NCBI RefSeq assembly: GCF_001485415.1
Contig: NZ_BCMQ01000011.1
Location: forward strand, 1 to 64,000
DNA length: 64,000 nucleotides
Direction: 5' to 3'
From: Myroides odoratimimus
GTDB lineage: Bacteria; Bacteroidota; Bacteroidia; Flavobacteriales; Flavobacteriaceae
Positions 7,777-16,595 of this stretch are shown piece by piece; positions within the stretch are counted from its first letter, which is position 1; every line of letters starts with the position of its first letter. The position numbers were made by a program, and so were the translations under genes. The notes beneath the pieces are model-generated. The model was given only the letters and a program-made list of their open reading frames with translations, made no database searches and was not told where the DNA came from.

Positions 7777-9867
7777 ATGGCAGAACCAGTAGGAGTCTTT
7801 GCTCAAATACACCTAACAGAGGTTAATTATAAAGCATTTTTTAAAACCAAAGCAATCACTGTGATTAGTGAAGAGATGCACCAATGTATCCTTTATAATT
7901 GTCAAGATAACTATTGTTATCAGTACAATAAAAAGAAAGAAGAACTACTGTGTTTAGCTTTTTATAACCATGGTAATAGAGAGACTATCAGAGGAGATTT
8001 TTATCTAAGTATTCAGACCATTGCACCTTTTGCAAAAGAGGGAAGAACAGGTGTAATAGCACTGACATTAGATGCTTATAATTGGCAGGAAATAGAATGC
8101 TATGAGGTGTTAGTAGATAACCAATGGGAGGTGCAGGCCATCAGTGCTGTAGAGTTAGAAGCATTACGAGTTTTAGTCTTTAGTTGTTTAGAACACTTTG
8201 ATCAGCCTTTTGCGCAGAAAGTGTTTGATTCAAAAATGGTAGATAGTAATGTAGTCAAAAAAATAGCTACACTACAAGGGAAGAACCGCTTGGCTAACTT
8301 AACCGTTTTTGCAAAAGAGGCAACGCCTTTAAACCCGATTCACTTATTCGGAGCTTTTTATTATAATGGCAAGGTGGTGTTTAGTTGTAAAGAGGGAGGG
8401 ATAGTGTACCCTCAGATTGATTTAGCTACTTTTAAGCCAATGGTATATGGGGCTTGTGATCAAGAGCATGTTATTTTTAATGGCAAGTGTATCAAGACCA
8501 ATCCTAAGAAGTTTAAAAGAGTAGCGAAGTATGAGACGGTCTATTATTTATCTGAAGAAGGAGTATTAGATGAGAAGGGCGAATGGATAGAGGGAAGCGA
8601 TGCTACTACCTTTAAGCTGACAGAAGACTACTTAGCAGAAGACAGTATTCATCTGTACTATTGGGGACATGTAGTTTCTAAATCTTCTTTTTCAACTTAC
8701 AGAGTGGAGAGTTATCCCTATCACACAGACTTTTTGATCACAGATACAGCAGTGTATTATACTCAATATAAGCTAGAGGTAGATGCTCAGAGCTTTCGTT
8801 TTTTAAAGAGGTTAGAAGGTTTAGCCTATTCTTATACTGGTTTTGTAGGAGAGGATAAGGAGGGGCTGTTTGTGTACTTGATAGAAGATAATAAAGGTCA
8901 AGTTATTCGTTCAACAGGATTGTCTATTGATCAATTGTTACAATTATTTCAAGATAAGTATGGCAATAAATATTGGCGAATGGAAGAGGATGAACGTATC
9001 TGCCTAGAGAAACCAAGTGCTGCATATTATAAGGAGTTTGCTAAAAAGTGTAAGACTCCATGGGTATTTTATCAAATAAAGGAATTGCGTGACTATGCTA
9101 AATTGATTGTTCAGAAATATGAGGATAAGAAGGACAAGGAAGAGTTAATTCCGTTTTGGAAGATCTATAGTCTAGTAGAACCTTATTTATGGATAGAAGC
9201 AGATAGTTATAAATATGTGATACTGATGTATTGTATAGAAGGAAAACAAGAACATGCATTAGATACTCTGAGAAAAGCGATTATGTATGGAGCATTTGAT
9301 ATGGAAGAGTTCTTTGACCATCCTTTATTAAGCACTATCCAAGAGCATGAGTACTTTTTAGAATTAAAGGAATATGCTACACAGAATAAGCCAATAGGCT
9401 ATAAAATCCCAATGCAATTAGAGATTTTAGAGAAGCTCTTAGCTCTTCCTCAGTCGATGTATACAGATGGGACGATACTGTGGAAGTATCACTTATACGA
9501 TAATGTCGATATAGAAGAAGCTATGCGTGAGCATCCACAGTTGACAGATTATTATACGCGTTATATCACTTTAAATACAGAATTGTTTAATCGATTCTTT
9601 AAGCGTTATAATCTGATAGATATGGATTATACTCCTTATGAAGAATATCACTGTATGCCGATAGAAGCTTCTATCATTATGCTTAAGTATTATATGCGTA
9701 TGGCTGATATACCATCGGGAAGTGTAGCTTATTTTATCCCACAATTAATACAACGTATGGATAAGATAAAAGAGAGAATTCATCGATTAGCAGGAGAAGA
9801 ACATACTCACTACCAAACAGTGTATAATAATAATGAAGTTGTTCAAATATTAGAGCAGTATTTCTAA
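7777..9867 (+). CDS. Large protein with degenerate DKNYY-like repeats, function unknown
   Basis: 696 residues, no signal peptide and no TM segment. Residues about 200-380 contain tyrosine-rich units such as EHVIFNGKCIKTNPKKFKRV and HLYYWGHVVSKSSFSTYRV. They resemble the DKNYY pattern (K-x-x-V-Y-Y-x-G-K-x-I then a D/N-x-x-T/K-F step). The C-terminal half is helical, with a TPR-like stretch around residues 465-530 (YVILMYCIEGKQEHALDTLRKAI followed by LLSTIQEHEYF). This combination occurs in WG/DKNYY-type cytoplasmic proteins of Bacteroidota, some of them near toxin or immunity genes, but nothing here shows a role. It stands alone between gene-poor flanks. Confidence 0.7.
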   Translation: MAEPVGVFAQIHLTEVNYKAFFKTKAITVISEEMHQCILYNCQDNYCYQYNKKKEELLCLAFYNHGNRETIRGDFYLSIQTIAPFAKEGRTGVIALTLDAYNWQEIECYEVLVDNQWEVQAISAVELEALRVLVFSCLEHFDQPFAQKVFDSKMVDSNVVKKIATLQGKNRLANLTVFAKEATPLNPIHLFGAFYYNGKVVFSCKEGGIVYPQIDLATFKPMVYGACDQEHVIFNGKCIKTNPKKFKRVAKYETVYYLSEEGVLDEKGEWIEGSDATTFKLTEDYLAEDSIHLYYWGHVVSKSSFSTYRVESYPYHTDFLITDTAVYYTQYKLEVDAQSFRFLKRLEGLAYSYTGFVGEDKEGLFVYLIEDNKGQVIRSTGLSIDQLLQLFQDKYGNKYWRMEEDERICLEKPSAAYYKEFAKKCKTPWVFYQIKELRDYAKLIVQKYEDKKDKEELIPFWKIYSLVEPYLWIEADSYKYVILMYCIEGKQEHALDTLRKAIMYGAFDMEEFFDHPLLSTIQEHEYFLELKEYATQNKPIGYKIPMQLEILEKLLALPQSMYTDGTILWKYHLYDNVDIEEAMREHPQLTDYYTRYITLNTELFNRFFKRYNLIDMDYTPYEEYHCMPIEASIIMLKYYMRMADIPSGSVAYFIPQLIQRMDKIKERIHRLAGEEHTHYQTVYNNNEVVQILEQYF

Positions 9868-9905
9868 AAGTAAACAAAGATTATGTTTCTTACTTTTTTG
9901 TTAGT

Positions 9906-9935
9906 AAATATATTAGATGAAAATATATTAGATGA
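9906..9935 (+). repeat. Tandem 15-bp duplication
   Basis: AAATATATTAGATGA occurs twice in direct succession (9906-9920, 9921-9935) and a third partial copy follows. The duplication lies in the leader of the next gene and creates extra upstream ATGs. Confidence 0.85.
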
Positions 9936-9949
9936 AAATATATAAAAAA

Positions 9950-10495
9950 ATGAAGAAACTAATTGTTTTGTTAATGTTATTACTGCCATTGTTGATGACT
10001 GCGCAGAAAGAAAATGAGTACAAGAGTAGATTCTATATACAGACTAGTTTTTTAGGAGTAGATGCAGGAAGAGATTTTTTGATAGGTGAGAATATATTCG
10101 TTCAGACGGGTATGGGGATAGGCGCAGGTTATGATGTATGGAATAATAGTATGTCAGTTGTATTTACCTTTAAGAAGCCAATTCCTTATCTGAGAGGGGG
10201 ACTAGATTGGTATTATAATAAGAATAAGAGAATAGAGAAGAATCGTACTTTAGACAATAATTCAGGTAATTATGTAGGGTTTCAAGCTAAGTATAGTTTT
10301 GGTACAGATAGTGAAGAATATATGAATTCCTTAAATAGTGTTCTAGTAAGTGAAGTACATTGGGGAATAAAACGCAAGTTAGTAGGACCAATGTATTATA
10401 AAGTACAGTTAGGTGTAGGACACTTTAATGATTATGATGCGAAGTGCTCAGAAGTATATCCTGTAGTAGGTGTGTTTTTAGGTGCTACGTTCTAA
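9950..10495 (+). CDS. Secreted protein, probable small outer-membrane beta-barrel
   Basis: 181 residues from the ATG at 9950. It opens with a signal peptide (MKKLIVLLMLLLPLLMTAQ, cleavage probably after the final A). An in-frame ATG at 9932 exists but is made by a 15-bp duplication and would add only MKIYKK. The mature part alternates polar and hydrophobic residues and is rich in aromatic residues and glycine (FLGVDAGRDF, GMGIGAGYDVW, YLRGGLDWYY, VGVFLGATF at the end), as in eight-stranded barrels of the OmpW/porin-like kind. No specific family recognised. Confidence 0.65.
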   Translation: MKKLIVLLMLLLPLLMTAQKENEYKSRFYIQTSFLGVDAGRDFLIGENIFVQTGMGIGAGYDVWNNSMSVVFTFKKPIPYLRGGLDWYYNKNKRIEKNRTLDNNSGNYVGFQAKYSFGTDSEEYMNSLNSVLVSEVHWGIKRKLVGPMYYKVQLGVGHFNDYDAKCSEVYPVVGVFLGATF

Positions 10496-10521
10496 GAAAT
10501 AATATAACGATACTTAAAAAG

Positions 10522-10557
10522 ATAAGGCTGTTCAAAAAGGACAGCCTTATTTTTATT
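10522..10557. terminator. Intrinsic terminator between convergent genes
   Basis: ATAAGGCTGT pairs with ACAGCCTTAT around a nine-base loop, T-run on the plus strand and a shorter T-run on the minus strand. Serves the barrel-like gene and probably also the HMA gene. Confidence 0.8.
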
Positions 10558-10753
10558 AAAGTATCTCATACTTTCCAGCAGAAGTTAATATCTTTTGTAC
10601 TTCTTCTTTCGTCACTTCAGGAGTTTTAACCTCTATACTATGTGTATCTAGAGTGACTGTAGCTTCTATATTAGGGTACTTTTTTAGTTCTTCTTGAATC
10701 TTTCCGACACAACTACTGCATCCCATTCCTTTAATTTGATATACTGTTGCCAT
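10556..10753 (-). CDS. Heavy-metal-associated (HMA) domain metallochaperone
   Basis: 65 residues making up one HMA fold. The metal site is G-M-G-C12-S-S-C15 in loop 1, followed by the usual helix (VGKIQEELKKYP) and the strand-helix-strand remainder. Proteins like this carry Cu(I) or another soft metal to P-type ATPases, but no ATPase is adjacent, so the metal is not known. Single-gene unit converging on the terminator at 10522-10557. Confidence 0.85.
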   Translation of the reverse strand: MATVYQIKGMGCSSCVGKIQEELKKYPNIEATVTLDTHSIEVKTPEVTKEEVQKILTSAGKYEIL

Positions 10754-11081
10754 TTCTTTTTTGTTTAATAATTTATATTACAAATGTAGGATAGTGTGTC
10801 ATTATCGTTGTTATACGATTTTAAGGAGTTGTTATATAATTCTTTTAAAGAGTAAGATGAAGTCTTTTTTTTCATCTATGTGATGATCCGTATTCTTTGC
10901 TTATGAAGAAATAAAGGAATCCTTTTTTTGTTTTCAAGTCTTTTTTTCTTTAAATCAAGGAAAATAAACTTTTAAAATCTGTTTTTTTTCTAAATCAGGA
11001 GGATATAAGTCTATTTAGGGGATTATTTTAAAAAAACATAGATACTTTTTTTAAATAGGTTTTATTGTAAAGTGTTGATAT

Positions 11082-11248
11082 TTAAGTTGTTATTTGTTTT
11101 TGACTTTTTTTTAGCCAATATGGATATTGCCTTAACCCCAGTAAAATAGGGCACTTGACTAGAATCCCTCGACAATTCATGGAGAATACCCCATACATAG
11201 TGGAGCAGAGAAGATGTTTGTCGAACAATGCTTCTTCTATTCTCCATG
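11082..11248 (+). repeat. Dispersed intergenic repeat, copy A
   Basis: Aligns with 40870-41050 in the same orientation. Shared blocks in order: TTAAGTTGTT, TTTGTTTTTGACT, CTTTAACCC or CCTTAACCCC then AGTAAA, GACAATTCATGGA followed by AATACC, GTGGAG, GATG then TTTGTCGAA, and ATGCT. T-rich similarity seems to continue upstream to about 11027. In this copy CATGGAGAAT (near 11178) and ATTCTCCATG (near 11239) form a perfect 10-base inverted repeat enclosing a smaller hairpin with TTGT-CGA-ACAA at its tip, so an RNA structure is possible. Confidence 0.7.
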
Positions 11249-11415
11249 TATTCTCCTTCTAATAATGTACATGCTAAAATAAAGAAGGGTATAGTACATA
11301 CGAGTGAATATGTCTATGAAAAAGAGTCATTATAACGAGGGATGAGTTGAGTAGATAATATTTAAGAAATTATCTCCGATGGGGATTAGAAGAGGTATTC
11401 TATTTATAGAAAATA

Positions 11416-11476
11416 AGCAGTAAAACAGAACTCAATATACTCATCCATAAAGGTGATAAGTCCTGCTTACTGCTTA
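11416..11476 (-). terminator. Long-loop inverted repeat, possible terminator
   Basis: TAAGCAGTAA (about 11415-11425) and TTACTGCTTA (about 11467-11476) are perfect 10-base complements separated by roughly 41 bases. On the minus strand the last arm is followed by TTTTCT, so it may end transcription of the racemase-like gene 50 bases upstream. The long loop makes this uncertain. Confidence 0.35.
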
Positions 11477-11522
11477 GTTAAAGATTTGTCTAATGAAGAA
11501 ATATTATCTGTAAGATTACGGA

Positions 11523-12203
11523 TTAGGATATCTTACTAAAAGCGTCTTCACACTGTAATACCATAGTGTCTATAATAGGTATTTTAATATCAAGTGAATT
11601 AAATACTAAAGGCAATTCTGTACAACCCAGAATCACTCCTTCTACAGAGGAATAATTTTCTATTAATGTCATAAAGAATGAACGCATCTCTTCTGTGATG
11701 GCTCCTGTAGCGAGTATAGATTGGAATTGACCTATTTGGGCTATTTCTTCAGTGTTAGGAATGATTACTTCTATCCCTGCTTGCTGTAAAGGAGATTTAA
11801 AATAATCATCTTCCATCGTGAAGGGTGTACCTAGCAGAAGTACTTTCTTCATATTATGCGTTAGTATATGTTTTTTGGTCAGTTCTATACTGTGTGAGAT
11901 TGGAATATTAGTTAGTATTTCCTGTTTGATCTCATCATAAGCTTTGTGTAAGGTGTTGTTTGCTATCAAGAAACAATTTGGTTGTAGCGATAGTAGGATT
12001 TCGATTTCGTGTTTTAAGATATTAGGTACTTCATCCCATTGATTAGCATATCTAGTTTTGATATTGTGATAATCTATACTGTATAAGAGGATAGGGCATG
12101 AGTGATATCCACCCCATTTTTCATTTGCCATTTTGTTTAATAGCGTGTAGTATAACGCTGTAGAAGGGTATGCTGTACCACCTAGTATTCCTATTCGTTT
12201 CAT
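11523..12203 (-). CDS. Aspartate/glutamate racemase family protein (YgeA/RacX-like)
   Basis: 226 residues spanning the whole two-domain Asp/Glu racemase fold. N-terminal G-I-L-G-G-T (5-10) and the C-terminal catalytic cysteine C194 in GCTELP are present. The first catalytic position, Cys in two-base racemases and Thr in E. coli YgeA, falls in IANNTLHK, where N82 or N83 replaces it while T84 and H86 are kept. The enzyme may thus be an asymmetric racemase with altered substrate range. Cytoplasmic, no operon partner, divergent from the LysR gene. Confidence 0.8.
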   Translation of the reverse strand: MKRIGILGGTAYPSTALYYTLLNKMANEKWGGYHSCPILLYSIDYHNIKTRYANQWDEVPNILKHEIEILLSLQPNCFLIANNTLHKAYDEIKQEILTNIPISHSIELTKKHILTHNMKKVLLLGTPFTMEDDYFKSPLQQAGIEVIIPNTEEIAQIGQFQSILATGAITEEMRSFFMTLIENYSSVEGVILGCTELPLVFNSLDIKIPIIDTMVLQCEDAFSKIS

Positions 12204-12385
12204 TGAGTTTGTTTTTTAGTTTTATGGATTGACTTTGTCTAAAAAGGACAGTCAAATATAGGTATAAGTCAGATTTTATCTCTGTGTAAATAGTATAAAA
12301 TACCCATATTAATTCATTAATTTTGTTGTTTAGGGAAAGAGGAGATGTTAAGAGAGAATTACTTCTATGATAAAAAAGAGATGAT

Positions 12386-13282
12386 ATGTTTGACTTTAGA
12401 TTAAAGGTGTTTTATACAGTAGCGAAGAGAGGGAGCTTCACGAAGGCTTCTAAGGAATTGTTGATTTCTCAGCCTGCTGTGACGAAGCATATCCAAGAGA
12501 TAGAGGCTAGCTATCAGACTAAACTTTTTGTACGTGACGGGATGAAGATACACTTGACAGAAGCAGGTGAACTACTCTATACGTATGCAGAAGAGATATT
12601 CTCTATCTATCGCAATCTTGAGTTCGATATACACGCACTGAATGCTAAAATGGACGGAAGCCTTAGAGTAGGAGCGAGTACTACTATATCACAGTATGTA
12701 TTACCTCCCTTATTAGCAGAGTTTAGAAAGAAGGTAAATGATCTGCATCTAGACGTAGTATCTGATAATACGAATGCTATCGAGAATCTTCTGCTGAACA
12801 AAACAATAGATGTAGGTCTAGTAGAAGGGTATTCTAAAAATCCTCAGATAAAGTATATTGACTTTATCAAAGACGAAATCGTCTTGGTGTGTAGTAGCAA
12901 TAATGAATTAGCCAAAAGAGGAAGTATTAAACCTCAAGAGCTAAAGGAGTTGTCTTTTTTATTAAGAGAAACGGGGTCAGGGACACTAGATGTCGTGGAT
13001 ACTACACTTAAAGAGATCGGTATAACTTTAAGTGATTTGACTAATGAAATGAACTTCTCTAGTACAGAGAGTATTAAGATGTATTTAATGCACTCAGATA
13101 GTGTTGCATTCTTATCCGTACACGCTATTCTAAAAGAGTTGAGGTATAATGAGTTGAGCATTGTAGATATAGAGGGATTAGATATCAGTAGAACTTTCTC
13201 TTTAATACAGCGTCAAGGACAAGAAAGCGCTTTGGTAGAACTGTTCATTCGCTTTGTACAGAATCATAACTTAAAGTTATAG
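12386..13282 (+). CDS. LysR-family transcriptional regulator, CysL-like
   Basis: 298 residues. N-terminal winged HTH (residues 1-60: FYTVAKRGSFTKASKELLISQPAVTKHIQEIE) and a LysR substrate-binding domain from about 88. The gene is followed at 62 bases by a YeiH-type transporter on the same strand, an arrangement found in many bacteria where the regulator responds to sulfur metabolites or related anions. It probably controls the transporter; the effector is not visible. Confidence 0.85.
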   Translation: MFDFRLKVFYTVAKRGSFTKASKELLISQPAVTKHIQEIEASYQTKLFVRDGMKIHLTEAGELLYTYAEEIFSIYRNLEFDIHALNAKMDGSLRVGASTTISQYVLPPLLAEFRKKVNDLHLDVVSDNTNAIENLLLNKTIDVGLVEGYSKNPQIKYIDFIKDEIVLVCSSNNELAKRGSIKPQELKELSFLLRETGSGTLDVVDTTLKEIGITLSDLTNEMNFSSTESIKMYLMHSDSVAFLSVHAILKELRYNELSIVDIEGLDISRTFSLIQRQGQESALVELFIRFVQNHNLKL

Positions 13283-13343
13283 GTTATAACAATTATGTAT
13301 TTTCTTTTCCTTAGTGTATGAAGGAAATTTGTATCTGTAAATA

Positions 13344-14297
13344 ATGATACAAATGACAACAGAAAATAACACTCGTGAGACAATAGGTAAAGTGCTTCTA
13401 GTAGGACTCGCTTTGCTTAGTTTATTTCCATTTATTTCATCCGCAGTAGCACTAGTGATAGGGATAGTATATGCACAGCTATTTGAGAACCCGTATGCAA
13501 AACAGACTAAGAAGGCAACAGGGCTATTGTTAAAAGTAGCTGTGATAGGGCTTGGTTTTGGTATGAATGTGTATAGCGCAATATCTGCAGGTAAGGATGG
13601 TTTTATACTTACTATCTTCTCTATCTTTTTGACTCTAGCACTAGGATTCTTATTAGGAAAAGTGTTGAAAATAGACAAAAAAATATCGTATTTGGTTTCT
13701 TCAGGTACTGCAATCTGTGGAGGTAGTGCTATCGCTGCGGTTTCCCCTGTTATTAAAGCAGATGAGAAGCAGATATCAGTAGCTTTAGGAATCGTGTTTA
13801 TCTTAAACTCTGTAGCTTTAATTATATTTCCGCCTATAGGACATGCCTTAGGATTAAGTCAAGTAGATTTCGGGCTATGGTCTGCTATTGCGATACACGA
13901 TACGAGTTCGGTAGTAGGAGCTGCGGCTAAGTATGGTGACCAAGCTCTAGAAGTAGCTACTACTGTGAAGCTAGCTCGTGCATTATGGGTGATCCCTGTA
14001 GCATTCTTATCTATGGTATTCTTTAACAATAAAGGAGGTAAAGTGAAGTTGCCTTACTTTATCGGGTTATTCGTATTAGCAATGCTAGCGAACTCTTATA
14101 TCCCAGCAGTACAGTCTATCGGACCATATATCGTAGAAGCTTCTAAAGCAGCATTGACCTTGACCTTATTCTTAATCGGTACATCTTTATCTTATCGCAC
14201 CGTGAAATCTGTAGGATTTAAACCTCTATTAGAAGGAGTAGGACTGTGGATATTTATTTCTGTGACTTCACTGCTTTATATTATGTATGTGAATTAA
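13344..14297 (+). CDS. YeiH family putative sulfate/anion exporter
   Basis: 317 residues with about ten hydrophobic segments. Family markers are the duplicated half-structure and the conserved loops AVIGLGFGMNV (about 69-79), SSGTAICGGSAIAAVSP (118-134) and AIHDTSSVVGAAAKYG (about 180-195). The family (UPF0324) is annotated as putative sulfate exporter. The ATG at 13353 (MTTENN) is an equally good start, three codons in. Likely controlled by the LysR regulator immediately upstream. Confidence 0.85.
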   Translation: MIQMTTENNTRETIGKVLLVGLALLSLFPFISSAVALVIGIVYAQLFENPYAKQTKKATGLLLKVAVIGLGFGMNVYSAISAGKDGFILTIFSIFLTLALGFLLGKVLKIDKKISYLVSSGTAICGGSAIAAVSPVIKADEKQISVALGIVFILNSVALIIFPPIGHALGLSQVDFGLWSAIAIHDTSSVVGAAAKYGDQALEVATTVKLARALWVIPVAFLSMVFFNNKGGKVKLPYFIGLFVLAMLANSYIPAVQSIGPYIVEASKAALTLTLFLIGTSLSYRTVKSVGFKPLLEGVGLWIFISVTSLLYIMYVN

Positions 14298-14396
14298 AAT
14301 AGATAGGAAACAATGTGTTTAAATTGAAAATCACACTAAATTGGACAAAAGAAATTATCTTTATAGTTTATCAGCAATAAATAGTTAACACTTATC

Positions 14397-14897
14397 ATGA
14401 ATATAAGTACGTATATCGCTTACTACACTAAAGGGTTAAAAGATAGATTAGAAGTAGTAAGACCTACTATGATAGATAGTTTATGTAGTTTATTTGTAAG
14501 GGAATATATACCTTTAGTTGATCCATGTACTGTTAGAGATGTAGATACATTTTATTTTGAATATGACTATGAAACACTTGATATTGTAGTTTGGGCAGAG
14601 GATAAGGCAGAGCAAGTTATTTCAAGTATATCAATGGGTATTCCAGAGAACTTAAGTGATAATTTGTTTCCAAGAGAATTGTACTTTTCTTTACACGATT
14701 TAGAAGAATCATGGACAGAGACTGAAGATGGAGAAGAAATGTATGACGAGTTAATGCAAACTCTATCTGAGCAACAAGAACGAATACTTGAATTTTGGTT
14801 TACTCAATGTTGGTTAGAGGCAAAGACTAAAACAGGTGTATCAATAAAAGGTAAGTTTAGCATACACGATACAACTTATAGAACAGAGCTTCCATAA
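14397..14897 (+). CDS. Hypothetical acidic protein
   Basis: 166 residues, acidic, no signal peptide or TM segment. A run of D/E around residues 30-65 (VDPCTVRDVDTFYFEYDYETLDIVVWAED) and an acidic helix 104-125 are the only marked features. Size and acidity are like those of many immunity or antitoxin-type proteins, but no toxin gene is adjacent, and I do not recognise the family. It is a single-gene unit ended by a strong terminator. Confidence 0.6.
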   Translation: MNISTYIAYYTKGLKDRLEVVRPTMIDSLCSLFVREYIPLVDPCTVRDVDTFYFEYDYETLDIVVWAEDKAEQVISSISMGIPENLSDNLFPRELYFSLHDLEESWTETEDGEEMYDELMQTLSEQQERILEFWFTQCWLEAKTKTGVSIKGKFSIHDTTYRTELP

Positions 14898-14923
14898 TGA
14901 AAAGGAGAAACTCTCAAATAATA

Positions 14924-14957
14924 AAAAGGGCTTTCAAATACATTGAAAGCCCTTTTA
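14924..14957. terminator. Bidirectional intrinsic terminator
   Basis: AAAAGGGCTTTCAA pairs with TTGAAAGCCCTTTT around a five-base loop, between two convergent genes. Confidence 0.9.
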
Positions 14958-14966
14958 AGGTTTTTA

Positions 14967-16595
14967 TTATACTTGAATAACTCCTAAGTTAAACGGTTTT
15001 TCGATAGGAGCGTGATTTGCAGCTTCAATACCCATAGAGATCCACTTACGCGTATCTAATGGATCGATAATAGCATCTGTCCATAGACGAGCTGCTGCGT
15101 AATAAGGCGAAACTTGATTGTCGTATCTCGCTTTAATTTTATTGAATAATTCTTCTTCTTGTTCTTTAGTTAGTTCTTCCCCTTTTGCTTTAAGAGATGA
15201 AGCTTCTATTTGTAATAATACTTTTGCTGCCTGAGCACCTCCCATTACAGCAAGCTCAGCACTAGGCCATGCAAAGATAAGTCTAGGGTCATAAGCCTTA
15301 CCACACATCGCATAGTTACCTGCTCCATAAGAGTTTCCTACTACTACAGTGAATTTAGGTACTACAGAGTTAGATACAGCATTAACCATCTTAGCACCAT
15401 CTTTAATAATACCTCCGTGCTCAGACTTAGACCCTACCATAAATCCTGTTACATCTTGTAAGAATACTAGTGGTATTTTCTTTTGATTACAGTTCGCTAT
15501 AAAACGAGTAGCTTTATCTGCAGAGTCAGAGTATATCACTCCTCCGAATTGCATTTCGCCTTTTTTAGTTTTTACTACTTTGCGTTGGTTCGCTACGATA
15601 CCTACAGCCCATCCATCGATACGAGCGTATCCTGTGATGATCGATTGTCCGTACCCTTCTTTGTACTCTTCGAATTCTGAGTTATCTACTAGACGTTTGA
15701 TAATCTCCATCATATCGTACTGCTCATTACGAGCCTTTGGTAAGATACCATAGATGTCTTCTTGAGCTAAAGTAGGTTTGGCAGCTTTGATACGGTTATA
15801 TCCTGCTTTGTCAAAGTCTCCTATTTTATCAATGATATTTTTGATTGTGTCAAGGGCATCTTTGTCATCTTTAGCTTTATAATCAGTTACACCTGATATT
15901 TCGCAGTGCGTAGTTGCTCCACCTAAAGTTTCGTTGTCAATGCTCTCTCCGATAGCTGCTTTTACTAAATAACTACCTGCTAAGAAGATACTTCCTGTCT
16001 TGTCTACGATAAGTGCTTCATCACTCATAATAGGAAGGTAAGCACCACCGGCTACACAGCTACCCATGACAGCAGCTATCTGTGTGATACCCATACTGCT
16101 CATGACAGCATTATTTCTGAATATACGTCCGAAGTGTTCTTTATCAGGGAAGATTTCGTCTTGTAGAGGTAGATAAACACCTGCACTGTCTACTAGGTAG
16201 ATGATAGGTAGTTTATTTTCTATTGCTATTTCTTGGGCTCTTAGATTCTTTTTTCCTGTAATCGGGAACCAAGCACCTGCTTTTACAGTAGCGTCATTTG
16301 CTACTACGATACACTGTTTTCCTTTTACATAACCTATTTTAACCACTACACCTCCAGAAGGACATCCTCCATGCTCTTCATACATCCCGTCTCCTGCGAA
16401 GGCACCGATCTCTATACTATTGGTCTTATCATCTAGTAAATAGTCGATACGTTCTCTAGCAGTCATTTTGCCTTGCTCGTGTAGTTTAGCTATTCTTTTT
16501 TCGCCACCACCTTGTTTTACTTTTACTAATTTTCTTTTTAAATCAGAAAGCAAAAGCTTATTGTGGTCTTCGTTTTTATTGAAGTTTATATCCAT
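14967..16595 (-). CDS. Acyl-CoA carboxylase carboxyltransferase (beta) subunit, methylcrotonyl-CoA carboxylase-like
   Basis: 542 residues, full length for the biotin-dependent carboxyltransferase family. N-terminal half: GKMTARERIDYLLD (43-56), the acyl-CoA-binding region ending in DSAGVYLPLQ, and MGSCVAGGAYLPIMSDE. C-terminal half: QDVTGFMVGSKSEHGGIIKDGAKMV and NSYGAGNYAMCGKAYDPR. The wording of these blocks is closest to methylcrotonyl-CoA carboxylase beta (leucine breakdown), although propionyl-CoA cannot be excluded. No biotin carboxylase subunit is adjacent, so its partner must be encoded elsewhere. Single-gene unit. Confidence 0.88.
   Translation of the reverse strand: MDINFNKNEDHNKLLLSDLKRKLVKVKQGGGEKRIAKLHEQGKMTARERIDYLLDDKTNSIEIGAFAGDGMYEEHGGCPSGGVVVKIGYVKGKQCIVVANDATVKAGAWFPITGKKNLRAQEIAIENKLPIIYLVDSAGVYLPLQDEIFPDKEHFGRIFRNNAVMSSMGITQIAAVMGSCVAGGAYLPIMSDEALIVDKTGSIFLAGSYLVKAAIGESIDNETLGGATTHCEISGVTDYKAKDDKDALDTIKNIIDKIGDFDKAGYNRIKAAKPTLAQEDIYGILPKARNEQYDMMEIIKRLVDNSEFEEYKEGYGQSIITGYARIDGWAVGIVANQRKVVKTKKGEMQFGGVIYSDSADKATRFIANCNQKKIPLVFLQDVTGFMVGSKSEHGGIIKDGAKMVNAVSNSVVPKFTVVVGNSYGAGNYAMCGKAYDPRLIFAWPSAELAVMGGAQAAKVLLQIEASSLKAKGEELTKEQEEELFNKIKARYDNQVSPYYAAARLWTDAIIDPLDTRKWISMGIEAANHAPIEKPFNLGVIQV

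Larger units (their letters stand above)
10754..11522. other. Gene-free region with a dispersed repeat
   Basis: About 770 bases without a believable gene. The first half is extremely T-rich (several runs of 7-9 T). Bases 11082-11248 are one copy of the repeat also found at 40870-41050. An inverted repeat follows at 11416-11476. A 61-codon minus-strand frame at 11062-11247 overlaps the repeat, has no counterpart in the other copy and is not taken as a gene. Confidence 0.6.

Noticed and set aside
11062-11247. 61-codon minus-strand ORF
   Set aside because: Lies inside a dispersed repeat whose second copy does not keep the frame, and has no recognisable features.
13277-13678. 133-codon minus-strand ORF
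   Set aside because: Antisense to the yeiH start and adds nothing recognisable.
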